The notes: generated from the letters alone by a model not told the origin. DNA of 18,560 bases from Christensenella sp. UBA4263 (GCA_002395225.1 DGWH01000158.1:1-18560); one strand, 5' to 3'. Shown: positions 7,996 to 16,005, numbered from the stretch's first letter. Numbers and translations are program-made.

Positions 7996-9366
7996 TTATC
8001 GATCCATTTCAGGGGCATAGAAGGCGCACCCGTCACGGCCTGCCGCCTTCACCCGGTAAAGCGCCCGGTCTGCCTTTTTGAACAGGTTTTCGCTGTCCCT
8101 GACCTGATCCGAGAACGCAATGCCCACGCTGATGGTCACCGCCGGCGTTCCGTTCTCCGGCTGGCGCAGAATTTCCGCCGCTTCGTGAATTTTCCTGGCG
8201 AGGATGTCTTTCATGTCAGAACTGACATTCATCATGATGACGGAGAATTCATCGCCGCCAATCCGGCAGACCTTGTCCGCCTCCCGGAAAGAACCGGACA
8301 GGACACCGGCCACGCGCCGCAGGACCTTATCCCCCATCTCGTGACCATAGGTATCGTTGACTTTCTTGAACAGGTCCACGTCAACGATGACCAGCGCCAC
8401 CTTCTTTCCCTCGCTCTGCTTTCGCATTTCATCATAGCTGCTGCGGTTATACAGGCCCGTGAGGGCATCATGGGCTGCCTCATACCCCAGTTTGGTGTTG
8501 GCGATCTCCATCTCCTCATGCATCCGGTTGTAGGCATCCGACAGGAACCGGATTTCCGCGGCGCCGCGGACTTTCTGCCGTCCCCCGCTGGAGATGCTGT
8601 GAATCAGCCGATTCAGCGGATTAATCACCAGTGTCATGACGAAAATACAGACCATCAGAAGGATCACCATCATGGCAATGATCAGATTCCGCTGATAATG
8701 CAGAAGTTCCTGAAGACGCTCCGAACTCTCCTGATGTTTTCTTTCCATACTGTAGATGAGCGCGCTTTTGCACAGCCCGACCCGGATATCCACCTGATTT
8801 TTAAGCAGCGTGTAGTCCTTGTCAAACAGCATCCCGATGGCTTTCATCTTCTGTTCCGGATGGGACAGTGCCAGGTCCGCCTCGCTGATTTTCACATCCT
8901 GAAGCAGCGCCGGGTATTTTGCCACATCCTGTTCATAGGCCTCAATGCCGAGCCGCATGGCATAGTACTGGGTGGTCATCATCCGGTCACACAGCTTGAG
9001 GGCCGTATCCAGATGCTTGAGCGTCTGTTCATCCACCAGACGGCTCTTGATCGACTCCAGCGCCAGATCCCGTGATTTCTGCACCTGTATTTCGTTAAAG
9101 TACAGGATGACCTCCTCCGGACTTCCGGTCACGACGAAATTCCGTGCCCGCTCGGAGAGATCATTGATGACATCCCAGATGACATAGACATCGTTCTGAC
9201 AGCTGATATATTCCTCCGTCGCCTTTTCCATGTCATTATATCGCTCTGTCGTGTCCCGCATGGCAAATGACAGGAAAATGGAGATCACAATTCCGATGCA
9301 GAACATGCCCAGGATGACCATCCGCAGGGAAATCCCGTAAAACCTGACCTTTTTCTCACTGGCCAT
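7996..9366 (-). CDS. Membrane-bound diguanylate cyclase (GGDEF) with extracytoplasmic helical sensor
   Basis: Makes cyclic di-GMP from two GTP in response to a signal outside the membrane. The 456 residues comprise a first membrane helix (about 14-35), an external mostly helical region (about 37-226) resembling four-helix-bundle or CHASE3-type sensors (RNFVVTGSPEEV near 75-86), a second membrane helix (about 227-247), a HAMP-like linker (248-297) and a C-terminal GGDEF domain. The active-site motif GGDEF is intact at 370-374, and RxxD (READ, 361-364) sits exactly five residues ahead, the usual product-inhibition I-site. DVDLFKKVNDTYGH at 329-342 carries the metal- and base-binding residues. 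ATG at 9366 is chosen for GGAGGTGA upstream and because MASEKK immediately precedes the first helix; a frame open to 9492 has no such support. The dctP-like gene follows on the same strand. Confidence 0.93.
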   Translation of the reverse strand: MASEKKVRFYGISLRMVILGMFCIGIVISIFLSFAMRDTTERYNDMEKATEEYISCQNDVYVIWDVINDLSERARNFVVTGSPEEVILYFNEIQVQKSRDLALESIKSRLVDEQTLKHLDTALKLCDRMMTTQYYAMRLGIEAYEQDVAKYPALLQDVKISEADLALSHPEQKMKAIGMLFDKDYTLLKNQVDIRVGLCKSALIYSMERKHQESSERLQELLHYQRNLIIAMMVILLMVCIFVMTLVINPLNRLIHSISSGGRQKVRGAAEIRFLSDAYNRMHEEMEIANTKLGYEAAHDALTGLYNRSSYDEMRKQSEGKKVALVIVDVDLFKKVNDTYGHEMGDKVLRRVAGVLSGSFREADKVCRIGGDEFSVIMMNVSSDMKDILARKIHEAAEILRQPENGTPAVTISVGIAFSDQVRDSENLFKKADRALYRVKAAGRDGCAFYAPEMDR

Positions 9367-9403
9367 AGGCCGCTGCTCACCTCCTGAACGGTTTTTCTCT
9401 GTA

Positions 9404-9504
9404 ATCCGCCTGTCCCATCCGCGTCCATCATCCGCCATGTGCCCGGCGGATGCGGTTCTTCTTTCCGGATATGCCTCTGCGGAACCGTGCATTCCTCATC
9501 CGCC
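9404..9504 (-). promoter_or_regulatory. Structured 5' leader of the diguanylate cyclase gene with alternative pairings
   Basis: On the minus strand, GGCGGATG occurs at 9504-9497 and again at 9436-9429. The only copy of its complement, CATCCGCC, is at 9452-9445 and can pair with either one. The upstream choice is extended by CGGTTC/GAACCG (9487-9482 with 9458-9453) with a 9-nt bulge (9496-9488). The downstream choice is a simple 8-bp hairpin with an 8-nt loop. Two further near copies (CGCGGATG at 9423-9416 and GGCGGATT near 9411-9404) follow before the ribosome binding site. Two exclusive folds of this kind suggest a switch or attenuator, but there is no T run to make a terminator. Confidence 0.4.
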
Positions 9505-9523
9505 TGTACACTTTTCGTTTTTT

Positions 9524-9552
9524 ATTATACCTTTTATGAGCAACATACACAA
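9524..9552 (-). promoter_or_regulatory. Predicted sigma-A promoter of the diguanylate cyclase / dctP unit
   Basis: On the minus strand TTGTGT (9552-9547), a 17-nt spacer and a perfect TATAAT (9529-9524). The predicted start near 9517 leaves a leader of about 150 nt before the ATG at 9366. Confidence 0.7.
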
Positions 9553-9630
9553 GGGGAAGAATCCAATTTCACAAAAGTGCTTAAAAAGTGTTCATAACGA
9601 ATTCCCGGACAAAGGGAAAAGACCGGACCG

Positions 9631-10467
9631 TTACAACTGATTCAGCCACTCCAGCGCAGTCAGAGAGGATTCCTTCAATTCGGTCATTTGCTGGCGGTCC
9701 ATGCGTGAAAACGGCCGGCGGAAAACGGATTCCGGCACAATGCCCACGCAGTGTCCGCAGCGGGGATAAATCCGCCCCGTAAACAGTCCCTGACGGATAA
9801 AGGGCTGCATCCGGCGGCCATAGGCCATGGTCACCTGCCCGGCCGGCCAGTACGGGTCCTTCCCGCCGGCCAGCATGAGGAGCGGTTTCCCCTGTGCCGG
9901 GATCCGCTCGGGATGCAGGTCCGTGGCTCTGGCGATTCCCGGCTCATTCCACTGTTCCTCAAATCCCGAAAAGATCTGCCGGAATCCCGCCGGCTTTCCC
10001 GTATCGACCATGCGGACATACGGGAGCTCCTCGCCTTTCCAGAGAACGGCGCTGTGCCCGGACATCCGGCCATCTGTCCCCTCAAAGGCGGACCACAGCG
10101 GTGAAATCAGGGCACATGCCCGGATCTCGGGAATCTCCGCAGCCGCCGGAACGGCATAGGCGGTCCCCAGCGAGCAGGCATACAGGGCAATCTTGTGCAC
10201 CATGGGAATCACCCGCAGCACGCGGACAGCCGACTCGATCCGGTTTGCCGGAATCCGGTCCGGGTACGGGGGCAGATCCGGTCCGCCCCACAGCCGCACC
10301 GCCATAGCGGCAAAACCGGCCCGGGCCAGGGTTTTGGCAATGGTCTCGGCGTGCGGGACATCCGTGAATTCATCCGAAAGCACGATGACCCCGGTTTCCG
10401 GCTGACCATCCAGATAGAGCGTTCCCGTAAAGCCATCCTCTGAAACCACATATTTTCTGCGCTGCAT
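9631..10467 (-). CDS. Alpha/beta hydrolase, BAAT C-terminal / dienelactone-hydrolase-like
   Basis: Cytoplasmic serine hydrolase of 278 residues; no signal peptide. A serine triad is visible: Ser99 in the nucleophile elbow LYACSLGTA (Ala in place of the first Gly of GxSxG), Asp204 in LMLAGGKDPYWP and His239 in YPRCGHCVG. The spacing, the LARAGFAAMAVRLWGGPDLP region near 47-66, and the D-P-Y-W-P context resemble the acyl-CoA thioester hydrolase/bile-acid-CoA:amino-acid acyltransferase C-terminal family. The substrate is unknown; a thioesterase or carboxylesterase role is the best guess. The ATG at 10467 is 7 nt after the yfcE-like stop, and the overlapping AAAGGTGA provides both that stop and this gene's ribosome binding site. 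It is the third gene of the fbp operon. Confidence 0.8.
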   Translation of the reverse strand: MQRRKYVVSEDGFTGTLYLDGQPETGVIVLSDEFTDVPHAETIAKTLARAGFAAMAVRLWGGPDLPPYPDRIPANRIESAVRVLRVIPMVHKIALYACSLGTAYAVPAAAEIPEIRACALISPLWSAFEGTDGRMSGHSAVLWKGEELPYVRMVDTGKPAGFRQIFSGFEEQWNEPGIARATDLHPERIPAQGKPLLMLAGGKDPYWPAGQVTMAYGRRMQPFIRQGLFTGRIYPRCGHCVGIVPESVFRRPFSRMDRQQMTELKESSLTALEWLNQL

Positions 10468-10474
10468 CCGGGCG

Positions 10475-11047
10475 TCACCTTTGCTCGTTGGGGACTGCGC
10501 CCGGATGCAGCGTATGGACGGTTTCCCCGGTCAGCGTTTTCCATTCAAAGCCGCTTTCAGTCAGGCTCATATAGCCCCGCCAGGAATTCTCTTTGGGAAG
10601 GGAGACGGAGCCGGGATTGAGATAAAGGTGTCCCTGTCCAAAGGGCTGCCAGGCGGGCACGTGGGTGTGCCCGTGCAGAAGGATGTCCCCGGGCATCAGG
10701 GAGGGCGGCTGCTGCATATTGAAGTGATGTCCGTGGGTAACGAAAATCATCCGGTCCTCAAAGGGAATCAGGGCATACTCGGCCATGATCGGGAACTCGA
10801 GAACCATCTGGTCCACCTCCGTGTCACAGTTTCCCCGGACACAGAAAATCCGTTCCTTCCGCTCATTCAGCATCCGGATGACCTCTTTGGGCTGATACTG
10901 TTCCGGCAGATCATTTCGCGGGCCGTGGTAAAGCAGATCCCCCAGAAGGAGGAGGCGGTCCGCCTTTTCCCGGTCCATTGCCTCAAGCATCTGCCGGCAG
11001 TACAGGGCCGACCCGTGAATATCCGAGGCGATCATTATCGTCATCAT
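10475..11047 (-). CDS. YfcE/MJ0936-type metallophosphoesterase
   Basis: Small calcineurin-like phosphodiesterase of 190 residues, close to the usual 160-190 of the family. All metal ligands are present: D9 and H11 in SDIHGS, D37 in LLGDLLYHG, N73 in RGNCDTE, H105 in VTHGHH, and H127/H129 in LHGHTHVP. E. coli YfcE hydrolyses artificial phosphodiesters and its natural substrate is not established; the same uncertainty applies here. The start at 11047 (or the next Met at 11044) is 6 nt after the fbp stop, with GAGAGG at the end of fbp serving as ribosome binding site, so translation is probably coupled to fbp. Confidence 0.9.
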   Translation of the reverse strand: MMTIMIASDIHGSALYCRQMLEAMDREKADRLLLLGDLLYHGPRNDLPEQYQPKEVIRMLNERKERIFCVRGNCDTEVDQMVLEFPIMAEYALIPFEDRMIFVTHGHHFNMQQPPSLMPGDILLHGHTHVPAWQPFGQGHLYLNPGSVSLPKENSWRGYMSLTESGFEWKTLTGETVHTLHPGAVPNEQR

Positions 11048-11053
11048 TCGTCT

Positions 11054-13018
11054 TTATCCTCTCAGTTCCTTGAGTTCGCCGCTCCGGTACGCGCTGATGA
11101 GCTCCAGCAGGTCCTTGATGCGCCCCTCGATGGCCCGTCCCTCATCCGTATCGGCAATCAGCAGACGGTGTTCCATCTGCCGGACCACGCTGTGTCTTGA
11201 ATGAATATCCTGTTCCTCCGAGATCGCCGCGGCCTTTGAGACAAAGGGCTGATGCGCCACCAGGCTCAGGATGTGTGAACTGAAAATCAGCGTATAGCCG
11301 GCAATGCCCGTCACCGGCTGATAGGCCTTTGACATGCCGCCGTCTATGACCAGCAGTTTCCCGCCTGCCTTGATGGGGCTCTCGCCCTTGCTCACCTTGA
11401 CGGGCACATGCCCGTTAATGATGAATCCGTTTTCCGACAGGCCGAATTCCCGCAGAATCCGGACGGCGGTAGCCTCATCGTCCTGCAGTTCATAATACTT
11501 GTTCTTGTGTTCCTCGTGGGTTTCCTTCTCCGCAATGAAATAGCGCTCGAAGGTGGCCATCCGGTCCTTCCCGAAGAGCGGCGACTTGGGACCGCATCCC
11601 AGGTACCACAGGAAATCCTGCCCTATCCGCCGCTCCGGGCTCCCCAGCCGGGCAAAATAGCCCTGTCTGGCCAGCCGGTCCGCCGCGTCAATGCCGGCCC
11701 GTCCCCGGGCCTCCGGCACCCGGTCCACCGGGATGGCCGCAAAGCTCCCGTCCTCCTCCAGGGGGATGCAGCCATGATACAGAAGATTCCCGTTGCAGCA
11801 CAGATACATGCTGCCGGCGCTGAACAGGAACTGAACATGGCGCTGCAGCTTGTCCGAATGGGCAAACTCCATGGCAATCCGGTCCGCCACCTCCTGCTCC
11901 ATTTCATTGAGGGCGTAGGGATCCTCGGGGTTGATCGTCGGGAAATGGCAGCTCTTCATCGCATAGGTTTTCCCGCCGATGCTGACCGTCCCCTTTTCGT
12001 AATCGATCTGATGCAGCAGACGGCGGCTGTCCATTTCATACTCCGGATGCCGGGCCAGCAGCTGTCCTTCCAGCTTGAACTGCAACACCGCTGCGGCCTT
12101 GTGCATCCTTGCCACCTCGGCCGCGTCCTCATCATCCGTCTGGCCCCCGTCCTCCCGGGGCATGAACTCGGTGCAGGGATCATCCGCGTAACAGGTCTGG
12201 GCCAGCATGAGCAGAGGCCGCAGGGAAATGCCGTACCCCACCTCAAGGGACTTCAGGTTGGAATACTTGACAGAGGTGACGATCACCTGCCAGATACACG
12301 CCTCGCTGAGGGCTGCCGCGCCCATCCAGACAATGTCATGATTGCCCCACTGCACATCCACCTGATGGAACCGCTCCAGCGCATCCATGATCAGGTCCGG
12401 CCGGGGTCCCCGGTCAAAAATGTCCCCGATAATGTGCAGGCGGTCGATGGCCAGCGCCTGAATCATCTCCGACAGGCCGATAATGACCGCATCGCCCATG
12501 CCCGTATCCAGAATGGACTGCATCGCCCCCTGATAGTACCCCTCCTTCTCCGGAGAACCATCCGAGTACATCATTTCATCAATCAGGCTGATCAGCTCCC
12601 GGGGCATGGCCTCGCGGACTCTCGATCTGGTATACTTGGCCGAGCAGGTCAGCACCACCTGAAACAGGCGGTAAATGGTCAGCCGGTACCATTCCTCATC
12701 CACCAGTCCCTGCTTTTTCAGCAGCGCCAGCTTCTCTTTCGGATAATAAATGAGCGTTGCCAGCAGGTCCTGCTCATGTTTGGGAAGGAGATAGCCGTAG
12801 AGCTCCTGGATCTTTTCCTTGATGACGCCGCTGGCATTGCGCAGCATGTGCAGGAACGCATTGTGTTCCCCATGCAGATCCGAAAGAAAGTGTTCCGTCC
12901 CTTTGGGCAGCTGCAGCACCGCCCTCAGATGGGCAACCTCCGCGCTGGCTTCACTGATTGACCCATAGCGGTCGCGCAGCAGTTCAAGATAACGCATTTC
13001 CTGTTCTGTATGACTCAT
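11054..13018 (-). CDS. fbp: Fructose-1,6-bisphosphatase, class III
   Basis: Gluconeogenic enzyme converting fructose 1,6-bisphosphate to fructose 6-phosphate. This class is the Bacillus-type metallophosphatase-fold enzyme, unrelated to the E. coli enzyme. The 654-residue product has the family's N-terminal block LPKGTEHFLSDLHGEHNAF (metal ligands in DLHG near 47-50), GDIFDRGPRPD near 198-208, WGNHD near 224-228, and GHVPVKVSKGESPIKAGGKL in the last third, followed by VIDGGMSKAY. Length fits the family (B. subtilis about 670). The start at 13018 (MSHTEQEM) is preferred because GAGGA lies about 7 nt upstream, just after a stable hairpin; a GTG at 13048 would add ten residues, including the hairpin sequence. 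It is first in an operon with yfcE-like and hydrolase genes. Confidence 0.96.
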   Translation of the reverse strand: MSHTEQEMRYLELLRDRYGSISEASAEVAHLRAVLQLPKGTEHFLSDLHGEHNAFLHMLRNASGVIKEKIQELYGYLLPKHEQDLLATLIYYPKEKLALLKKQGLVDEEWYRLTIYRLFQVVLTCSAKYTRSRVREAMPRELISLIDEMMYSDGSPEKEGYYQGAMQSILDTGMGDAVIIGLSEMIQALAIDRLHIIGDIFDRGPRPDLIMDALERFHQVDVQWGNHDIVWMGAAALSEACIWQVIVTSVKYSNLKSLEVGYGISLRPLLMLAQTCYADDPCTEFMPREDGGQTDDEDAAEVARMHKAAAVLQFKLEGQLLARHPEYEMDSRRLLHQIDYEKGTVSIGGKTYAMKSCHFPTINPEDPYALNEMEQEVADRIAMEFAHSDKLQRHVQFLFSAGSMYLCCNGNLLYHGCIPLEEDGSFAAIPVDRVPEARGRAGIDAADRLARQGYFARLGSPERRIGQDFLWYLGCGPKSPLFGKDRMATFERYFIAEKETHEEHKNKYYELQDDEATAVRILREFGLSENGFIINGHVPVKVSKGESPIKAGGKLLVIDGGMSKAYQPVTGIAGYTLIFSSHILSLVAHQPFVSKAAAISEEQDIHSRHSVVRQMEHRLLIADTDEGRAIEGRIKDLLELISAYRSGELKELRG

Positions 13019-13028
13019 CTGCTTCCTC

Positions 13029-13046
13029 GCCTGCCCCGCGGCAGGC
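13029..13046 (-). promoter_or_regulatory. Hairpin directly upstream of the fbp ribosome binding site
   Basis: GCCTGCC and GGCAGGC (7-bp perfect stem, 4-nt loop) end at the base just before the GAGGA of fbp. A hairpin so close to the ribosome binding site could influence translation or 5'-end stability. It also argues that these bases are leader rather than coding sequence. Confidence 0.45.
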
Positions 13047-13114
13047 ACTTCCTTTCCTGGTGATTGTTCCGGTTCCTGCCGGAATCGGATTCAGACCGGA
13101 TTCAACTGACAGAG

Positions 13115-13143
13115 ATTATAGCACAGAATTCCCTGCCCTGAAC
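13115..13143 (-). promoter_or_regulatory. Predicted promoter of the fbp operon
   Basis: On the minus strand a perfect TATAAT (13120-13115) with TG one base upstream (TGCTATAAT, extended -10). The -35 region at 17-nt spacing is poor (GTTCAG, 13143-13138), as is common with extended -10 promoters. The leader is about 90 nt. The rest of the 13049-13401 gap contains only this promoter, the leader and the terminator listed separately; 13144-13290 shows nothing I can name. Confidence 0.6.
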
Positions 13144-13290
13144 GATCGATTCGCCGTTTTCTGCAAACCAGCGCCCCAGTGTCTGAAATATTTAATGTGT
13201 GCTCGTTCTGGTTCATGTAAACTTTGTCTGTGCATGTGGTTTAGGTGAGAGAATGGGAAAAAAATGAGCCGGAGGTTCTCAAACTAAACC

Positions 13291-13322
13291 AAGTAAAGGG
13301 CCGGTTTCCCGGCCCTTTACTT
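13291..13322 (-). terminator. Hairpin terminator downstream of the RiPP-like operon
   Basis: A perfect 14-bp stem (13291-13304 with 13309-13322) with a 4-nt loop. Read on the minus strand it is followed by GGTTTAGTTT, a broken T run; on the plus strand by only one further T. It lies 79 nt after the stop of the last gene of the minus-strand cluster, which is why I assign it there. Confidence 0.65.
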
Positions 13323-13401
13323 TCGCGGTCTGACTGTCCAAATTTTGTCCTTGACTTTGGAATCACTTTATGGAGGATTCAGCCGAATCATCATCCGTTT
13401 T

Positions 13402-14406
13402 TCACAGAATAACAGCCATCAACTGCAGGTAAGCCTTTGTCTGGAACAACGCGGCATTTCTGTACTTTAGCTTGACAGTGTGAAAAGAAGAAGAAAGGGC
13501 CATGACTCCTTTTTCTCCCTGATCGCGGCTCACAGGCAAGCCTCTAGCCCAAATACAGTGCGGGAGGATTTGCCAGCGTTCGTCGATCTGCCCTTTGCTT
13601 TCCAGTTCTCTGAGCAGGCGCGCGGTTTCTCCGGCCAGGAAGCGGGTCCGGTCAAAGGCCAGCATCCGGTTATGCATCATGCACAGTCCGAGGTTCTCCC
13701 CCAGGCTGCCGTTTGGAAGCAGATCCAGTTCAATTTCCGGAGTGATCCCTGGCAGCAGACAGCGCGAAAGACAGTTCAGCATTTCCTCATCAAAAGCATC
13801 AAAACCAACGCTGTGAAAGCAATTTGCCCAGCGGGCCGGCGATTCCCTCAGGGCCTGAGCTTCACGTTCTCCGAGGGCGATGCCCAGTCTCAGCGGGCTT
13901 TCGTTTCGCTCCGTAAAAAGACCGATGTAATACGGGTGCCATCCTTCCGGCAGGCGGCTCATCAGCCTTTCCAGCCCGTCGACCCGCCAGGCGGCATCAC
14001 AGCTTTCCAGCATGACCGGTATCAGCTCTGCATGGGTATCAAATCTCAGGAACCTAGCCGTGTGAAACCTTCCATCCGGACCGATATCCAGCTCCAGCCC
14101 CGGAAAGCACATGCCCTGTGGAACGCTCCGCAGACTGTTCAGCATTTTATCGGCGCCGCATGCTGATCCTTCTTCAAAGGACATTTTTCTCTGAAAATCG
14201 CTGTAGACTACTGTCATGTCACATCCAGGTTCCCCGGAAAGAGGAAACTCAAGATAGACGCTTGGAAAATCTCCGGGAATCGCCGCGCAGCGAAAGACTT
14301 CCGTAAGCTGCTTCTCCCGGAATCCCGGCATTGTTTCCCCGCATCCGAGGGAAAACGCCATTGTAAGAAGCATTCTGAATATTACCGTTTGAAGTGCCGG
14401 ATCCAT
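13402..14406 (-). CDS. Unrecognised 334-residue protein of the radical-SAM peptide cluster (possible PT-barrel fold)
   Basis: I do not recognise this family. No signal peptide or long membrane helix is clear. Five segments look like beta hairpins: about 48-70, 102-122 (GLELDIGPDGRFHTARFLRF), 157-178 (YYIGLFTERNESPLRLGIAL), 223-243 (PEIELDLLPNGSL) and 308-330 (VKLKYRNAALFQTKAYLQL). Longer, helix-like stretches separate them. The second and fourth resemble each other (ELDxxPxGxx), suggesting internal repetition. Five alpha-beta-beta-alpha units are the signature of the ABBA/PT-barrel prenyltransferases, which include the peptide prenyltransferases of cyanobactin clusters. This match is by pattern only, so prenyltransferase is a hypothesis. 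AAAGGA lies about 12 nt before the ATG at 14406. It is the last gene of the three-gene cluster, 60 nt after the radical SAM gene; a role in modifying the same peptide is the likeliest job. Confidence 0.75.
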   Translation of the reverse strand: MDPALQTVIFRMLLTMAFSLGCGETMPGFREKQLTEVFRCAAIPGDFPSVYLEFPLSGEPGCDMTVVYSDFQRKMSFEEGSACGADKMLNSLRSVPQGMCFPGLELDIGPDGRFHTARFLRFDTHAELIPVMLESCDAAWRVDGLERLMSRLPEGWHPYYIGLFTERNESPLRLGIALGEREAQALRESPARWANCFHSVGFDAFDEEMLNCLSRCLLPGITPEIELDLLPNGSLGENLGLCMMHNRMLAFDRTRFLAGETARLLRELESKGQIDERWQILPHCIWARGLPVSRDQGEKGVMALSSSFHTVKLKYRNAALFQTKAYLQLMAVIL

Positions 14407-14466
14407 TTCTCATTTTTCCTTTCCGCCCTGATCAGCTGACTGCTGCAGACATGGCTGTTTCCGGCA

Positions 14467-16005
14467 TTAAACCACCCCCGTCTGCAGCACTTGCTTCAAG
14501 ACGCTGCTCCATGGCTCCTCTCGAAGGATGGCCATCTGGTCCGCTATTGAGCCGGTCCTCATAAACCTTTCCCGATCCCCGACGGAAATGGACGCAAACA
14601 GTTCTGCCCAGCTGAGAGACAACTCTTCATTCATTCCAGGATTCCAGATTTCCCCCACGATATGCGAAAGCAATTTCGAAATAAATTCCATTCCGCGGCA
14701 GTTTTCCGAAAAATAATTGCCTGAGACAGCAAAGGCCCTCTCGGCACATCCTCCGCCGCACAGCATCGCACTGGGGCAGGTCCTGCACTTTGACAAAGAG
14801 GCCACATCCCTGCGATCCCAGAAAAGGCCATTAATCTCCGGCACAAATTCCGCTGTTTCAACATCGATATGTCCGATGGCCGCTGCCTCGTTTCCGACTA
14901 TCCGGGTACAGCCGTATACCTTGCCAAAGGGATCAATCACATATTGTCCCGAATTATGTGCCTTGCAGCGACATGGCCGCAGACCGGGATATCCTTCCCT
15001 GTTCATGATTCGAAAGATCCTGCGGGATAACGTGTCAAATGGAGTGGTGTGCAAACGTGCTTCCTCACGTGTCAGCCCTGCAGCTATAAGGGCATCCACG
15101 ATTTCCTCCGGTTTCACTTCCAACTCGTTCCCCGGTGAAAGATTTACACTTCTGACCCTGTATTCAAACCTCTGGGGAACCTCCCGCAGACCCCTGGCAC
15201 GCATGTCCGCGAGGATTGCCCCAATCTGAGGAAGACGATTCCGGTCGGTGTTAATCCATAACCAGGTCCGAATTCCATGGGCATATGCCTTTTTCACGTT
15301 ATCCATGATCCGCTCGTAGGTAGGCAGACCATCCCTGTGCCGGCGGCAGCTGTCCGTCAGGCTGCCATAGCCATCGACGGAAACCTGCAGGCCTGAAAAA
15401 GGCGTGCGGACAATCACATCCAGATACTCTCCGAGATCATATCCATTTGTGACGGCTGCAACCGGAATATGAAGTACGGAGCAGTGGTCGCAGATATATC
15501 GGATCAGCTCCAGGTTTTCTTTCAGCAGCGGTTCACCGCCGTACAGGTTCACCTTCGGAATCGTAATCCCCTGCTCCTGCTTTTTTTGGAGCATTTCGAA
15601 AACCGCATCCACGTTCTGAGGCGGCATCGTCCTGGTCAGCCAGGCCTCCCCATTTTTCAGCCTGTGGCTTTCAAAGCAGTACGGGCATCGAAAATTACAA
15701 TTATAGGTTGGCAGCAAATGGATATACAGTTTTTGTCTGTTAATACACCGCACGAGCGCCGACAGGAACCGGAGCACGTCTGTTTCCTCCCGTTCCCCCA
15801 TTTCTGTCAGATGGCCGCGTCTTTTCAGCCGCAATGTGATTTCTTTTGAAAAATCGGTTCTGCCCTGGGAGAGGGCCGAACCGATTCGGGCAGGAACCAC
15901 ATCAAAAGATAGGTAAAGTCCATTCACAAGAAGAGCATAGTCTGGATCCGGCAGGTTATTCTTACGAATGACGGGATAAACCCGGGTATAAGTGCTTACT
16001 CTCAT
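14467..16005 (-). CDS. Radical SAM/SPASM peptide maturase
   Basis: Probable RiPP-modifying enzyme using S-adenosylmethionine and iron-sulfur clusters, 512 residues. The radical SAM motif CNFRCPYC supplies C103, C107 and C110 (CX3CX2C), followed by YGGEPLL at 155-161. The C-terminal SPASM region carries C345/C347, C366 in GKVYGC, then CX2CX5CX3C at 407-420 (CRTCPSAMLCGGGC) and C436, enough for auxiliary clusters. The first 90 residues (LVNGLYLSF... GHLTEM) precede the barrel and may hold leader-binding structure, which I cannot confirm. ATG at 16005 has AAGGATGG upstream. The gene lies 61 nt after a Nif11-like precursor gene, so that peptide is the obvious substrate. Related enzymes make thioether, C-C or ether crosslinks; which reaction applies cannot be read from sequence. 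Confidence 0.93.
   Translation of the reverse strand: MRVSTYTRVYPVIRKNNLPDPDYALLVNGLYLSFDVVPARIGSALSQGRTDFSKEITLRLKRRGHLTEMGEREETDVLRFLSALVRCINRQKLYIHLLPTYNCNFRCPYCFESHRLKNGEAWLTRTMPPQNVDAVFEMLQKKQEQGITIPKVNLYGGEPLLKENLELIRYICDHCSVLHIPVAAVTNGYDLGEYLDVIVRTPFSGLQVSVDGYGSLTDSCRRHRDGLPTYERIMDNVKKAYAHGIRTWLWINTDRNRLPQIGAILADMRARGLREVPQRFEYRVRSVNLSPGNELEVKPEEIVDALIAAGLTREEARLHTTPFDTLSRRIFRIMNREGYPGLRPCRCKAHNSGQYVIDPFGKVYGCTRIVGNEAAAIGHIDVETAEFVPEINGLFWDRRDVASLSKCRTCPSAMLCGGGCAERAFAVSGNYFSENCRGMEFISKLLSHIVGEIWNPGMNEELSLSWAELFASISVGDRERFMRTGSIADQMAILREEPWSSVLKQVLQTGVV

Noticed and set aside
6668..9075. Plus-strand frames of 327 and 425 codons opposite dctP and the diguanylate cyclase
   Set aside because: Both are shadows of well-supported minus-strand genes with intact motifs.
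9367..9492. Upstream start for the diguanylate cyclase (42 extra residues)
   Set aside because: The extra sequence is the structured leader, lacks a ribosome binding site and would put a long charged extension before the first membrane helix.
11408..12961. 517-codon plus-strand frame opposite fbp
   Set aside because: The minus strand encodes an unmistakable class III FBPase over the same bases; the antisense product is rich in His, Gln and Arg and has no recognisable domain or ribosome binding site.
13019..13048. GTG start for fbp at 13048
   Set aside because: It would place the hairpin and the good GAGGA site inside the gene. The ATG at 13018 is better positioned.
13480..14166. 228-codon plus-strand frame opposite the unknown cluster protein
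   Set aside because: The minus-strand frame is longer, has a ribosome binding site, fits the operon and shows regular beta-hairpin patterning; the plus-strand frame has none of these.
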